Source: Viridibacillus sp050279675 (GTDB lineage: Bacteria; Bacillota; Bacilli; Bacillales_A; Planococcaceae). From it: a stretch of DNA of 64,000 bases. The DNA is taken from the NCBI RefSeq assembly GCF_050279675.1, contig NZ_JBNNUK010000001.1:310001-374000 (forward strand). The letters run 5' to 3'. A program made the position numbers and the translations under genes. This document shows, piece by piece, positions 45,656 through 53,580 of the stretch; position 1 is the first letter of the stretch; every line of letters begins with the position of its first letter. The notes under the pieces are model-generated. The model saw only the letters and a program-made list of their open reading frames with translations, was not told the DNA's origin and did no database searches.

Positions 45656-46921
45656 ATGGAACAAAAATATGAAAAATTTATTATTGGTAAACGTCATTTA
45701 GTACCTCCTCGTGGTATACAAAAAACAGATATTGGTGTTGTTCATATTGCAGATATTAACCATTATCGAACAGTAAATGAAGGAGTTCAGCAATCTAGTA
45801 AGGTTTCAAAGCTATCAGGTGCTGGTACTGGGGATACGCCGGAACAGGCTATGTTTTTAGCAACAATGGAGGCATATGAACGCCTAGCAAATAGTATTCC
45901 TACAAAGCGTACTAAGGTAGCCACAGAAGAGGAGTTGGAAAATCTTGCTGTACCACTCGCGCATTTTCCACAGATAAGCGAACATGAAACAAAAAGCTAT
46001 TTAAAACAAGCTGATCGTAATCAAAAACTTAGGTGGTGTGAATCATTAAATGTAACTGAAGATAAGGTTTGTTACATCCCCCAAATATACATTAATTTAT
46101 TTACACATTTTGAACATGAGGGAGAAAACATTTCGCATCCAATTTCTACTGGATGTGCTATTCATCAAAACTATATTGATGCTGTTATTAATGGTATTTA
46201 TGAGGTGATTGAAAGAGATGGAATTGCGCTTACCTGGCTATTGAAGCGACCATTAAAAGAAGTAAAGGAAGAAAGTTATACTGAGGATCTTGACTTGTTT
46301 GCTCATCCATTTTTAGGGAAAACTACATTATATGAAGCATCAACGGTTGATGGTGTGTATACGTATTGCCTGCGTGCTGAAACAAAACATTCTCAGGAGA
46401 TAAAAAACGTACTTATGTTTTCAACAAATGCATGCCCGAAAAAGGCAATTCTCAAAATTAAGAAAGAACTTATCTCGGTTATGTATAGCCTAGTAAATGC
46501 TATACCAAAGCAAAAAGAACTACTGAGTAGACCCTATGATTTATTTTACCATGTAGATGAAGGTGCTTTGTTCATGGCTCACGAAACAATGGCCAATAAG
46601 TTTGCATTTTTAGAAGGAAATGGGGATGTACCATTTCCAACTGAAGGACCCATCTTTAATTCTAATGTAGAAGAACTTCAATATTTAATTGATTGTTTAA
46701 GAGAACAAGGACATACCGTATATGTAACAGATTTGACAACTCGTGAATGTAGAGAGCAAGGTTTACGCGCTGTAAAAGTGACAATACCATCGTTGCAGCC
46801 AATTTCTTTCATTCATTCCGCTCGTTATTTAAAGAGTAGTCGTTTAGAGTCAGTTGCCACTCGAATGTTTGGATACTATAACGAAGAACTAATTAATGAA
46901 GAACCTTTACCATTTTCATAA
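45656..46921 (+). CDS. YcaO cyclodehydratase (azoline-forming)
   Basis: 421-aa YcaO-family enzyme that uses ATP to turn Cys/Ser/Thr of a precursor into azolines. ATP/Mg residues lie in SGAGTGDTPEQAMFLATMEA followed by YERLANS (about 54-80) and YEVIERDGIALTWLL (about 182-196); SHPISTGCAIHQ (about 159-170) is also typical. The C-terminus is EEPLPFS, a reduced version of the proline-rich PxPxP tail of azole-forming YcaOs. ATG after GAAAGGAG. It needs a leader-binding/Zn partner (E1-like), supplied by the next two genes. The precursors have at most one Cys, so Ser/Thr-derived oxazolines would be the main possible rings. Confidence 0.87.
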   Translation: MEQKYEKFIIGKRHLVPPRGIQKTDIGVVHIADINHYRTVNEGVQQSSKVSKLSGAGTGDTPEQAMFLATMEAYERLANSIPTKRTKVATEEELENLAVPLAHFPQISEHETKSYLKQADRNQKLRWCESLNVTEDKVCYIPQIYINLFTHFEHEGENISHPISTGCAIHQNYIDAVINGIYEVIERDGIALTWLLKRPLKEVKEESYTEDLDLFAHPFLGKTTLYEASTVDGVYTYCLRAETKHSQEIKNVLMFSTNACPKKAILKIKKELISVMYSLVNAIPKQKELLSRPYDLFYHVDEGALFMAHETMANKFAFLEGNGDVPFPTEGPIFNSNVEELQYLIDCLREQGHTVYVTDLTTRECREQGLRAVKVTIPSLQPISFIHSARYLKSSRLESVATRMFGYYNEELINEEPLPFS

Positions 46922-46942
46922 CTAAGAAACGGAGGGAAATCT

Positions 46943-47539
46943 ATGAACTATGTCATTACAGGTATTGGAAAAAGTCAACATGCTATTTTTGATGAACTAA
47001 CCCTTAGACAACTTACGGTGAAACAAGTTAACTATTTTGAGTTTGCAGCAAAAAGTGAGGACCTTGTTTTCGTCATTTATGACGGTCTACAAATTAAAGA
47101 ATGTATGCGGTTTTTAACTAAACATACGATTAATGCAATTCCTATTTTTGTGGATATTGATCGCATTATGATACCGGGGTATTTTAAGCAACAAGAAGAG
47201 GTAGAAAGAGTTTGCGGACAATGTGCATTAGCACGAATGCAAGAATATTATTTTTCTGCAAAAATGCATGAAGTAATAATGTCCCAAGAAAATGAATTCT
47301 CGGATATCTTTTTTTTACCAGAGGAAATATCACTGTTTTGTGATCATCTTAAAGCTTATATTAATGATTCGGATATTCATCACTATATTGCGAACTTCTC
47401 ATTTGAATATTATAGCATGATATTTAAAGAAATATCTGGTTATACAAATTGTCCTCACTGTGATCATCATGATAGCAGTTTAGCAGATATGAGAAATTCA
47501 CTAGAAGGAGGTAAAACACATGTCACTACTATTAACTGA
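46943..47539 (+). CDS. Zn-binding cyclodehydratase partner (Ocin-ThiF/E1-like fragment)
   Basis: 198-aa protein with two Cys pairs, CGQC (91-94) and CPHC (169-172), the tetrathiolate Zn arrangement found in E1-like partner proteins of YcaO enzymes. The N-terminal ~80 residues form a small alpha/beta segment (VITGIGKSQHAIFDELTLRQ) like part of the ThiF-fold. It is much shorter than a complete Ocin-ThiF-like protein and lacks an obvious leader-binding RRE, which instead appears at the N-terminus of the overlapping next gene. The two genes overlap by 20 bases. I read this as one half of a split cyclodehydratase partner; the equivalence is inferred from the Cys motif and context. Confidence 0.68.
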   Translation: MNYVITGIGKSQHAIFDELTLRQLTVKQVNYFEFAAKSEDLVFVIYDGLQIKECMRFLTKHTINAIPIFVDIDRIMIPGYFKQQEEVERVCGQCALARMQEYYFSAKMHEVIMSQENEFSDIFFLPEEISLFCDHLKAYINDSDIHHYIANFSFEYYSMIFKEISGYTNCPHCDHHDSSLADMRNSLEGGKTHVTTIN

Positions 47540-49034
47540 TCCTATGGTGCATTTCCCTTCTAAACCGCAATTGTTGCCACATATTAAAGTAATTATGGAA
47601 GAGGCTGTAACAATTTCTGGTAGTGTGGATGGTCCATTTCGATTAAACGGAACAAGGGCAAAGGAAATTGTCATTGATTTGCTTCCATTTTTAGTAGAAG
47701 GGGTATCTCTAGAGGCATTATATGAGAAAAGTCGTTTTTCAAAAGAAGAAGTAAATCAGTTACTTGAAATTTTATTTGTAAAGAGTTGCCTTATGCAAAA
47801 AACAGATCATACATTACTGCAACGTACTGATCATTTCTACTTAAGAAATATTGCTAAATATAAAAATCATGATAGTTTGGATGAATTAAAAGCTCATTTA
47901 GATAATAGCTACATTTATATTGTTGGCAAGAATGAATCCTTAATAACAACTTTAAAAAGAAAACTTGAAACATTTGAGATTCAGGTTTTGACTTCTAATG
48001 ATTTTACTGCTCCACAAGAACTTCCAAATAAACGTGCCTTTTGTATTTTTATTGCAACTGACTTTGAAGAGTCGTTTTTAAACGATATGTTGCAGTATAT
48101 GGATGTGTTATATGTACACTTTAAAGAACAACAATTGGGACCTTTATTCTCAAAAAAAGGAATTATGCCTAGTGATTATATACAAATCTTAGAATCTTTA
48201 CAAGTTAGTCCTGAAGTAGAAGAAGTGAATGAAAAAGAATTTTTGAACTATGTGACTTTATATGCTTTACGTGAAATTGGTAAAATCTCAAATACGTCGT
48301 TAATCGAGGGTTTTTATAAAAAAGAGCATAATAACTTACGATATTATGGGGTTAAAAGTAAATTGTATGAACATGAGGAACTAAATCCAATAGCTTTTGA
48401 GCAATTTATACAATTTTCAGCGAGTAAATTCATTAATGCATCAACACATTTGGCACATTATAAGTCGAAAAATTTAAAACTTTCAACACATAACCAAGCT
48501 TCTATTTTATGGAAAAAGTTAGAGAACATAATAGTTCCGGATCAAATAGATTTATTCATGCGAAAAACGCTTGGCTACAAAAATACAGAGTTCAAGTATA
48601 AGCGTTTTACACCATCAGGAGGCAATATTAATTCACACTTAATATTTTATGTAAACAATAATGAAAAAGCATTTAATGGTAAGGGTATTTACTTTTATAA
48701 CAATAATGATGATGCGTATTATCAAGTTCTAGATGATGAAATGTTTGACATTACAAATTTCTCAAAACTTATTGGAGAAGATCATTCATCCTCAGCTCAA
48801 GGTTATTTTCTCTTAGGGAATGATGTTGATATTATTGCAGAAAAGTACAATGATTTTAGTTTTAAAATCTCAAATTTAAATACGGGTATTTTACTCTCAA
48901 ACTTACTGTCATTATCACAGTATGCTGATGTCCAATTAAAAGTTCATACACATTTTCATGAACAAGCAATACTACATCTTTTAGGTATTGAGCGATCTAA
49001 CGAAATAATTAACTTTGTTGTGGAGGTGTTATAA
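47520..49034 (+). CDS. RiPP maturation protein: RRE-like N-terminus plus SagB-like dehydrogenase part
   Basis: 504-aa protein. Residues ~10-95 resemble a RiPP recognition element/leader-binding winged helix (QLLPHIKVIMEEAVTISGSV, then FLVEGVSLEALYEKSRFSKE). A middle stretch (~125-260) has ThiF-like alpha/beta character (YIYIVGKNESLITTLKRKLE). From ~290 on is a SagB/McbC-type FMN dehydrogenase-like region: KRFTPSGGNINSHLIFYV (about 360-377) followed by GKGIYFYNNNDDAYYQVLDD, matching the RxxPSGG...GxYxY pattern. It therefore seems to join leader binding with azoline oxidation. ATG after AGAAGGAGGTAAAACAC, overlapping the previous gene. Whether both parts are active cannot be told; FMN-binding residues would need modelling. 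Confidence 0.66.
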   Translation: MSLLLTDPMVHFPSKPQLLPHIKVIMEEAVTISGSVDGPFRLNGTRAKEIVIDLLPFLVEGVSLEALYEKSRFSKEEVNQLLEILFVKSCLMQKTDHTLLQRTDHFYLRNIAKYKNHDSLDELKAHLDNSYIYIVGKNESLITTLKRKLETFEIQVLTSNDFTAPQELPNKRAFCIFIATDFEESFLNDMLQYMDVLYVHFKEQQLGPLFSKKGIMPSDYIQILESLQVSPEVEEVNEKEFLNYVTLYALREIGKISNTSLIEGFYKKEHNNLRYYGVKSKLYEHEELNPIAFEQFIQFSASKFINASTHLAHYKSKNLKLSTHNQASILWKKLENIIVPDQIDLFMRKTLGYKNTEFKYKRFTPSGGNINSHLIFYVNNNEKAFNGKGIYFYNNNDDAYYQVLDDEMFDITNFSKLIGEDHSSSAQGYFLLGNDVDIIAEKYNDFSFKISNLNTGILLSNLLSLSQYADVQLKVHTHFHEQAILHLLGIERSNEIINFVVEVL

Positions 49035-49664
49035 ATGTACAACCAATATGTCATTCAAAGTAGAAATAATTATAGTCAATCAATTCTATCACCTACAATT
49101 TCTAGTGAGGCGTGGCCGTTTCCATTACTAAAAGAAAAATTTATCAATACGCTTTCTAAACGAGAATCTTTTCGCTTATTTGACGTTAGCAAACGACAGC
49201 TGACGAACAATCAGTTGAATAGTTTAGCCACGCATGCAACGCAATGTATCACCCAGTTTCACTTACAGGATTTATTAAAGGTTTGCTTTATTGATCAAGC
49301 AAAATTACTTTCAACAGAACGTGCTGTGTATATACGAAATCAACAAGAATGGGAACAAAAGTGTGTGCTAACAAATTCATCGATTGAAGAATCTTTGTAT
49401 TTACAATTGGAAATGCATCGAGCAAGTGGTGTATTTTATTTTGAATGGGATGTAAATCGTATTACAGAATTTAAACGTTTAATAGATTATCGTTACATGT
49501 TGGCAATGAGTGGATTACTTGGTCATCAGCTTAGTTTAAAGGCTACAGAAATGGAACTAAGAAGCACTGTGTTTGCTGGCTTGACATTAATAGAATATTT
49601 AGAAGAACTCCAACACAATCGAGAAATGCAACGTTTACCTCTTTTCGCTTTTGCAATTCAATAG
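49035..49664 (+). CDS. SagB-like nitroreductase-fold protein
   Basis: 209-aa protein resembling SagB/McbC-type nitroreductase-fold proteins: KRESFRLFDVSKRQLTNNQL (about 41-60) matches the N-terminal RxSxRxF element, HRASGVFYFEWD (about 128-139) the middle strand, and RYMLAMSGLLGHQLSLKATE (about 152-171) the C-terminal Y..L..AG..GH helix. The RxxPSGG core motif of full-length enzymes is absent here but present in the preceding gene, so the two may be halves or partners of one azoline dehydrogenase, or this one may be structural. Its ATG follows GGAGGTGTTATAA one base after the previous stop. Confidence 0.66.
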   Translation: MYNQYVIQSRNNYSQSILSPTISSEAWPFPLLKEKFINTLSKRESFRLFDVSKRQLTNNQLNSLATHATQCITQFHLQDLLKVCFIDQAKLLSTERAVYIRNQQEWEQKCVLTNSSIEESLYLQLEMHRASGVFYFEWDVNRITEFKRLIDYRYMLAMSGLLGHQLSLKATEMELRSTVFAGLTLIEYLEELQHNREMQRLPLFAFAIQ

Positions 49665-49686
49665 TTTATTGGAGGATTGAATAATA

Positions 49687-50403
49687 ATGAACTTAATCTT
49701 AGAAAATATCAGTAAAAGCTTCAAAGATCAATCCGTGCTAAAAAGTGTAAATTTGAAACTTTCATCAAGTGGCTGTCACTTATTACTAGGTGAAAATGGA
49801 TCTGGAAAAACAACACTAACAAAAATCATTGATGGTGAATTATCCGTAGATTCTGGTCAAGTCTATCTAACAAATGATGAAAAAAACAAAGTAGATTGCG
49901 CTATTCAATACCAAGATTTCAATGCATTTCCATATTTGAAAATTAAAGAAGTAATAGAACTCTTTAAAAAAATGACAAAGCAATACGATTTTAATCAAAA
50001 TCTCTATGACTTGTTAGAACTGAAAAAGTTTGAAAAGACTCTGATTAAAAATTCTTCTGGGGGGATGAAAAAAGCTGTCTCAATTTTCATTTCCGTTCTA
50101 CTAAATAAACCAATCATTATTTTAGATGAGCCATTTGCCGATTTAGATTTGAAAAAGAAAAAAGATCTCCGTGTATTTTTAGCCGATTATTCGAAAGAAA
50201 AAGAAAAAATCATCCTAATAATTAGTCATGAAGTGAATGAATTCGAAGAGTTATTTGATACAATCTCAATTTTAGATGAAGGCATTATAAAAGAATCTGA
50301 TTATTCGGAAAAATTGCTTAATAAATACAAAATTACAAGTAGATTTAGTATCGAGGACTTGTTCTATGCAGTTACTGGTAAAAGGTTGGTGTTATACAAA
50401 TGA
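49687..50403 (+). CDS. ABC transporter ATP-binding protein
   Basis: 238-aa ABC ATPase. Walker A LLGENGSGKTTLTKI (about 34-48), Q-loop AIQYQDFNAFPY (about 75-86), signature NSSGGMKKAVSIFISVLL (about 121-138, SSGGM variant), Walker B IIILDEPFADLDL (about 142-154) and the switch His in IISHEVNE (about 179). ATG follows TTGGAGGATTGAATA. Its end overlaps the start of the permease gene (ATGA), so they form one exporter. In this cluster the exporter most likely secretes the finished peptide and/or gives the producer immunity. No peptidase domain is fused, so leader removal must occur elsewhere. Confidence 0.86.
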   Translation: MNLILENISKSFKDQSVLKSVNLKLSSSGCHLLLGENGSGKTTLTKIIDGELSVDSGQVYLTNDEKNKVDCAIQYQDFNAFPYLKIKEVIELFKKMTKQYDFNQNLYDLLELKKFEKTLIKNSSGGMKKAVSIFISVLLNKPIIILDEPFADLDLKKKKDLRVFLADYSKEKEKIILIISHEVNEFEELFDTISILDEGIIKESDYSEKLLNKYKITSRFSIEDLFYAVTGKRLVLYK

Positions 50404-51158
50404 TTTTAACGATTACTAACATATATTTAAAGGAAACTTTTAGAAACTATGGAGTCCTCTTTGGCAATTTACTACCGGCTATTTTATTTTTAGGTATGTC
50501 TATTCTTTTAAAGAAAGTAGCTTCAATTGATTCTGAAACACTTGACTTTATTATTCGAGGCCAATTTATTTCCATGTCCATTTTATTAACCATTTTCTCT
50601 TTAGCATTTTCAGGAGCGATTGTTTATTTAACTGATAAGAGAACAGAACGAGCTTTTGAATGGATAGATAAAACGAATATTAAGTTTTTTGATTTTTTTG
50701 CTGGGTTAGGTTTAGGCATGTTGATTATTATGAATGTATTTTTAGCAGTTATTTTATTAGCATTCAGCACGATTACAACACTTGAACTAATAGATATAGG
50801 GCGGATTATATTAATCTCTAACTTTACATTACTTGCATTATATCCAATTAGCTATTTACTCTCATCGATTTTTCCAAACGGTAAAACGGCAACCACCATG
50901 TTGGTACCATTAATGCTAATATTATTATTTTCAATTACAATGACGGATTTGTTTGTAACACTAAGTGGTAATGACCCACAAGATTATTATAAGTTTTTAA
51001 TTTGGAACCCAATGCTATTTTTAAATGATACCGTGCAATATATTTTAGGATTAGCAGAATCTCCATGGATGGATATACAAAATTATTTAGCAATACTTGT
51101 TGTTCTATTTATTTTATTATTTATTATTTCAAAAAAGTCTTTCCGATATTTAAAGTAA
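50400..51158 (+). CDS. ABC-2 type permease of the RiPP exporter
   Basis: 252-aa integral membrane protein with six predicted helices (for example about 17-36 and 56-78, and the C-terminal NYLAILVVLFILLFIISKKS). It overlaps the ATPase gene by four bases and completes an ABC-2 type exporter. The precursor genes begin 31 bases downstream. A copy of its last ~39 codons recurs at 52719-52838, in front of the second precursor block, showing that this gene's 3' end was part of a duplicated segment. Confidence 0.82.
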   Translation: MILTITNIYLKETFRNYGVLFGNLLPAILFLGMSILLKKVASIDSETLDFIIRGQFISMSILLTIFSLAFSGAIVYLTDKRTERAFEWIDKTNIKFFDFFAGLGLGMLIIMNVFLAVILLAFSTITTLELIDIGRIILISNFTLLALYPISYLLSSIFPNGKTATTMLVPLMLILLFSITMTDLFVTLSGNDPQDYYKFLIWNPMLFLNDTVQYILGLAESPWMDIQNYLAILVVLFILLFIISKKSFRYLK

Positions 51159-51189
51159 TCCTATAAATCACTGAAAGGAGGTGATAAGT

Positions 51190-51449
51190 ATGGAAGAAAA
51201 AAATATAACAGCAACTCTAGAATCAAAAATTTATATTGAAGAGCAAGTAGAGCTAAATGANNNNNNNNNNNNNNNNNNNNNNNNNNNNNNNNNNNNNNNN
51301 NNNNNNNNNNNNNNNNNNNNNNNNNNNNNNNNNNNNNNNNNNNNNNNNNNNNNNNNGCAGCTTCATTAGGCTCATTAAGTACAGTTTCTAGTGGATCTTG
51401 CCCCGGATCATCATTGAATACTGCATCAACCGTAGGGACAGCGGGTTAA
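51190..51449 (+). CDS. RiPP precursor, family A, copy 1 (interrupted by assembly gap)
   Basis: The leader reads MEEKNITATLESKIYIEEQV then ELN, identical to intact copy A2, followed by a run of N's and then the A2-type core end SLGSLSTVSSGSCPGSSLNT and ASTVGTAG. In A2 only four bases separate the sequences flanking the gap, so the 96 N's do not fit the gene and mark an unresolved repeat. Strong AAAGGAGG site. The core is Ser/Gly/Thr-rich with one Cys. Leader motif IYIEEQ is shared with families B and C. Confidence 0.7.
51261..51356. other. Assembly gap (96 N) inside the first precursor gene
   Basis: Ninety-six undetermined bases, flanked by sequences that in the duplicate copy at 52940 are only four bases apart. 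The gap lies in a family of near-identical repeats, so the assembler probably failed to resolve additional precursor copies. Confidence 0.95.
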
Positions 51450-51492
51450 GTTAACATTCGATCAAAAAATAATAGAAAAGAGGGTGCACAGT

Positions 51493-51672
51493 TTGAACAA
51501 TTTTGATGAAATTAAAGTAGAGCAAATGAGCCTTTATATTGAGGAACAAGATCAACAGTTAAATGAAGTTGCTGGTACATGGGGTTCTGCAAGTACATTT
51601 ACATCAGCTTCTACAATGACGAGTAGTGTATCAACTGCTAGTTCAGCTGCAACTTCTTCTTCATTTGGATAA
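51493..51672 (+). CDS. RiPP precursor, family B, copy 1
   Basis: 59-aa precursor starting at TTG with GAGGGTG seven bases before. Leader: MNNFDEIKVEQMSLYIEEQD then QQLNE; core: VAGTWGSASTFTSASTMTSS then VSTASSAATSSSFG. The core holds 22 Ser/Thr in about 34 residues, one Trp and no Cys, so any azoles would have to be oxazole-type and dehydration of Ser/Thr is the likely main change. The leader motif LYIEEQ followed some residues later by (L/F)NE-VA or EFA is common to all precursors in this array. Confidence 0.8.
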   Translation: MNNFDEIKVEQMSLYIEEQDQQLNEVAGTWGSASTFTSASTMTSSVSTASSAATSSSFG

Positions 51673-51690
51673 TAAGGGAGGATATATATT

Positions 51691-51879
51691 ATGAGTGAAA
51701 AACAAAACATAAATGTAAACATGAAAGATGCATTATATATTGAGGAACAAACTGATATGGTAGAGTTTGCTGGATTTACAACAGCTAGTAGTCTAGCCAC
51801 GGGGGGGTCTTTTTCTTCAGTGACTTCTTGTGCTGGATCAGTTTCTTCAGCAGGAAGTTTCTCAAGTGCTGGTGACTAA
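51691..51879 (+). CDS. RiPP precursor, family C, copy 1
   Basis: 62-aa precursor. Leader: MSEKQNINVNMKDALYIEEQ then TDMVE; core region FAGFTTASSLATGGSFSSVT then SCAGSVSSAGSFSSAGD, with one Cys and many Ser. ATG follows AAGGGAGGATATATATT. It is 18 bases behind precursor B1 and nearly identical to C2 (Val to Ala at one leader position). The downstream sequence shows only the left half of the terminator found after C2, because the tandem duplication begins there. Confidence 0.8.
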   Translation: MSEKQNINVNMKDALYIEEQTDMVEFAGFTTASSLATGGSFSSVTSCAGSVSSAGSFSSAGD

Positions 51880-51930
51880 TTCACATAGTAAAATGCTTAG
51901 GTAACATTTAGAATACTCATTAAATACTGT

Positions 51931-52068
51931 TATATTGAGGAGCAAGATCAACAGTTAAATGAAGTTGCTGGTACATGGGGTTCTGCAAGTACATTTACAT
52001 CAGCTTCTACAATGACGAGTAGTGTATCAACTGCTAGTTCAACTGCAACTTCTTCTTCATTTGGATAA
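51931..52068 (+). pseudogene. Truncated family B precursor (B2)
   Basis: The frame begins abruptly at YIEEQDQQLNEVAGTWGSAS, and no start codon or ribosome site precedes it in frame. The core is otherwise intact, ending SSTATSSSFG. It was beheaded at the tandem-duplication junction and cannot be translated normally. Confidence 0.82.
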
Positions 52069-52086
52069 TAAGGGAGGATATATATT

Positions 52087-52275
52087 ATGAGTGAAAAACA
52101 AAACATAAATGTAAATATGAAAGATGCATTATATATTGAGGAACAAACTGATATGGCAGAGTTTGCTGGATTTACAACAGCTAGTAGTCTAGCCACGGGG
52201 GGGTCTTTTTCTTCAGTGACTTCTTGTGCTGGATCAGTTTCTTCAGCAGGAAGTTTCTCAAGTGCTGGTGACTAA
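52087..52275 (+). CDS. RiPP precursor, family C, copy 2
   Basis: 62-aa precursor identical to C1 except Ala for Val next to the leader/core boundary (TDMAEFAG). Same GGGAGG site and spacing. It is followed by a complete hairpin terminator, which closes the first precursor block. Confidence 0.8.
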   Translation: MSEKQNINVNMKDALYIEEQTDMAEFAGFTTASSLATGGSFSSVTSCAGSVSSAGSFSSAGD

Positions 52276-52305
52276 TTCACATAGTAAAATGCTTGGGTAA
52301 CATTT

Positions 52306-52352
52306 AGAATACTCATTAAATACTGTTATGTATTTATATGAGTATTCTATTC
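52306..52352 (+). terminator. Terminator of the first precursor block
   Basis: AGAATACTCATTAAATAC and GTATTTATATGAGTATTCT pair almost fully around TGTTAT, followed by T-rich sequence. The rest of 52353-52718 shows no gene; much of 52370-52560 is a diverged copy of 53880-54120. Confidence 0.85.
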
Positions 52353-52718
52353 TTTTCCTACCTAAAATTATACCCTAGAATAACTCTCATTATTCAAGAT
52401 TTTGGGGGTAAACTAATTATACTTAGAGCCTCAGGGGCTCAGATTAAGAAATGAAATTATTCGACATTCAAATAAAAACCCTCCTTCTAACCATTTTCGA
52501 GATTGAGATGATATCTATTTTCATCTAATTTATTCACCGTAGTATCTGGCCCACTTTACCTCTAATCGCCGATAAAGGTACTCCTACACCATAAGCTCCG
52601 ACAAAATACGCTTGCTCTTTTTGCGAAGAACAGAATAGTTTACGAAAGAATGGCTACTTTTTTGATCATATAAACTGCTCTAATCTTCTGCTTGCAGGTG
52701 GAAATCAAGTCTTGTTCA

Positions 52719-52838
52719 ATTATTTTAGGATTAGAAGAAACTCCATGGAGGGGAATTCAAAATTATTTAGCAATACTTGTTGTTCTATTTATTTTATTAT
52801 TTATTATTTCAAAAAAGTCTTTCCGATATTTAAAGTAA
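52719..52838 (+). pseudogene. Duplicated 3' end of the exporter permease gene
   Basis: Near-identical to the last ~39 codons of the permease (51040-51158), through the stop and on into the following precursor's ribosome site. The upstream part of the gene is absent. It marks the left end of a segmental duplication that created precursor block 2. Confidence 0.9.
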
Positions 52839-52869
52839 TCCTTTAAATCACTGAAAGGAGGTGATAAGT

Positions 52870-53037
52870 ATGGAAGAAAAAAATATAACAGCAACTCTAG
52901 AATCAAAAATTTATATTGAAGAGCAAGTAGAGCTAAATGAAGTGGCAGCTTCATTAGGCTCATTAAGTACAGTTTCTAGTGGATCTTGCCCCGGATCATC
53001 ATTGAATACTGCATCAACCGTAGGGACAGCGGGTTAA
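52870..53037 (+). CDS. RiPP precursor, family A, copy 2 (intact)
   Basis: 55-aa precursor. Leader: MEEKNITATLESKIYIEEQV then ELNE; core: VAASLGSLSTVSSGSCPGSS then LNTASTVGTAG, with 14 Ser/Thr, one Cys and one Pro. AAAGGAGGTGATAAGT precedes the ATG. It is the only complete family A gene in the window and shows what copy A1 should look like across the assembly gap. Transcription may need a promoter of its own, since the first block ends in a terminator; I could not fix one. Confidence 0.82.
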   Translation: MEEKNITATLESKIYIEEQVELNEVAASLGSLSTVSSGSCPGSSLNTASTVGTAG

Positions 53038-53081
53038 GTTAGCATTCGATCAAAAAAATTAAAGAAAAGGGGTTGGACAGT

Positions 53082-53225
53082 TTGAACAATTTTAATGAAA
53101 TTAAAGTGGAAGAAATGAGCCTTTATATTGATGAACAAGATCAAGAGTTAAGTGAAGTTGCCGGTACTTGGGGATCAGCTTCTACACTTGGGAGTTGTGC
53201 ATCAACTATTTCTACAGCCGGATAA
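53082..53225 (+). CDS. RiPP precursor, family B variant with Cys (B3)
   Basis: 47-aa precursor starting at TTG with GGGG upstream. Leader: MNNFNEIKVEEMSLYIDEQD then QELSE; core: VAGTWGSASTLGSCASTIST then AG. It shares the VAGTWGSAST opening of B1 but is shorter and contains a Cys, so it would give a different product. Confidence 0.75.
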   Translation: MNNFNEIKVEEMSLYIDEQDQELSEVAGTWGSASTLGSCASTISTAG

Positions 53226-53245
53226 TAGGAAAGATATACATTTTA

Positions 53246-53339
53246 GAGCTAAATGAAGTGGCAGCTTTATTTAGCTCATTCAGTATCTTTCCCAGCATTA
53301 TCAGTGAGTACATCATCAACCGTAGGAACAGCGGGTTAA
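53246..53339 (+). pseudogene. Decayed family A precursor (A3)
   Basis: ELNEVAALFSSFSIF follows the A-type leader end, then a deletion shifts the frame; the last 30 bases again match the A core end ACCGTAGGAACAGCGGGTTAA. The leader start is missing. Non-functional. Confidence 0.75.
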
Positions 53340-53382
53340 GTTAGCATTCGATCAAAAAATTATAGAAAAGTGGGTGCACAGT

Positions 53383-53562
53383 TTGAACAATTTTGATGAA
53401 ATTAAAGTAGAGTAAATGAGCCTGTATGTTGAGGAACAAGATCAACAATTAAATGAAGTTGCTGGTACATGGGGTTCTGCAAGTACATTTGGATCAGCTT
53501 CTACAATGACGAGTAGTGCATCAACTGCTAGTTCAACTGCAACTGCTTCTTCATTTGGATAA
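53383..53562 (+). pseudogene. Family B precursor with nonsense codon (B4)
   Basis: Same layout as B1, but the eleventh codon CAA is TAA, directly followed by ATG. Initiation at that ATG (53416) would give MSLYVEEQDQQLNEVAGTWG and the full core, keeping the YVEEQ motif, so partial function through re-initiation is possible. Otherwise broken. Confidence 0.7.
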
Positions 53563-53580
53563 TAAGGGAGGATATATATT

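Larger units (their letters stand above)
51535..52326 (+). repeat. 396-bp tandem duplication of precursors B and C
   Basis: Unit 1 (51535-51930) and unit 2 (51931-52326) are nearly identical, with only a few substitutions. Each runs from the LYIEEQ leader motif of a B gene through a C gene into the left arm of the terminator. The junction fuses the terminator loop (TACTGTTAT) to mid-leader of B, so B2 lost its start. Confidence 0.92.
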
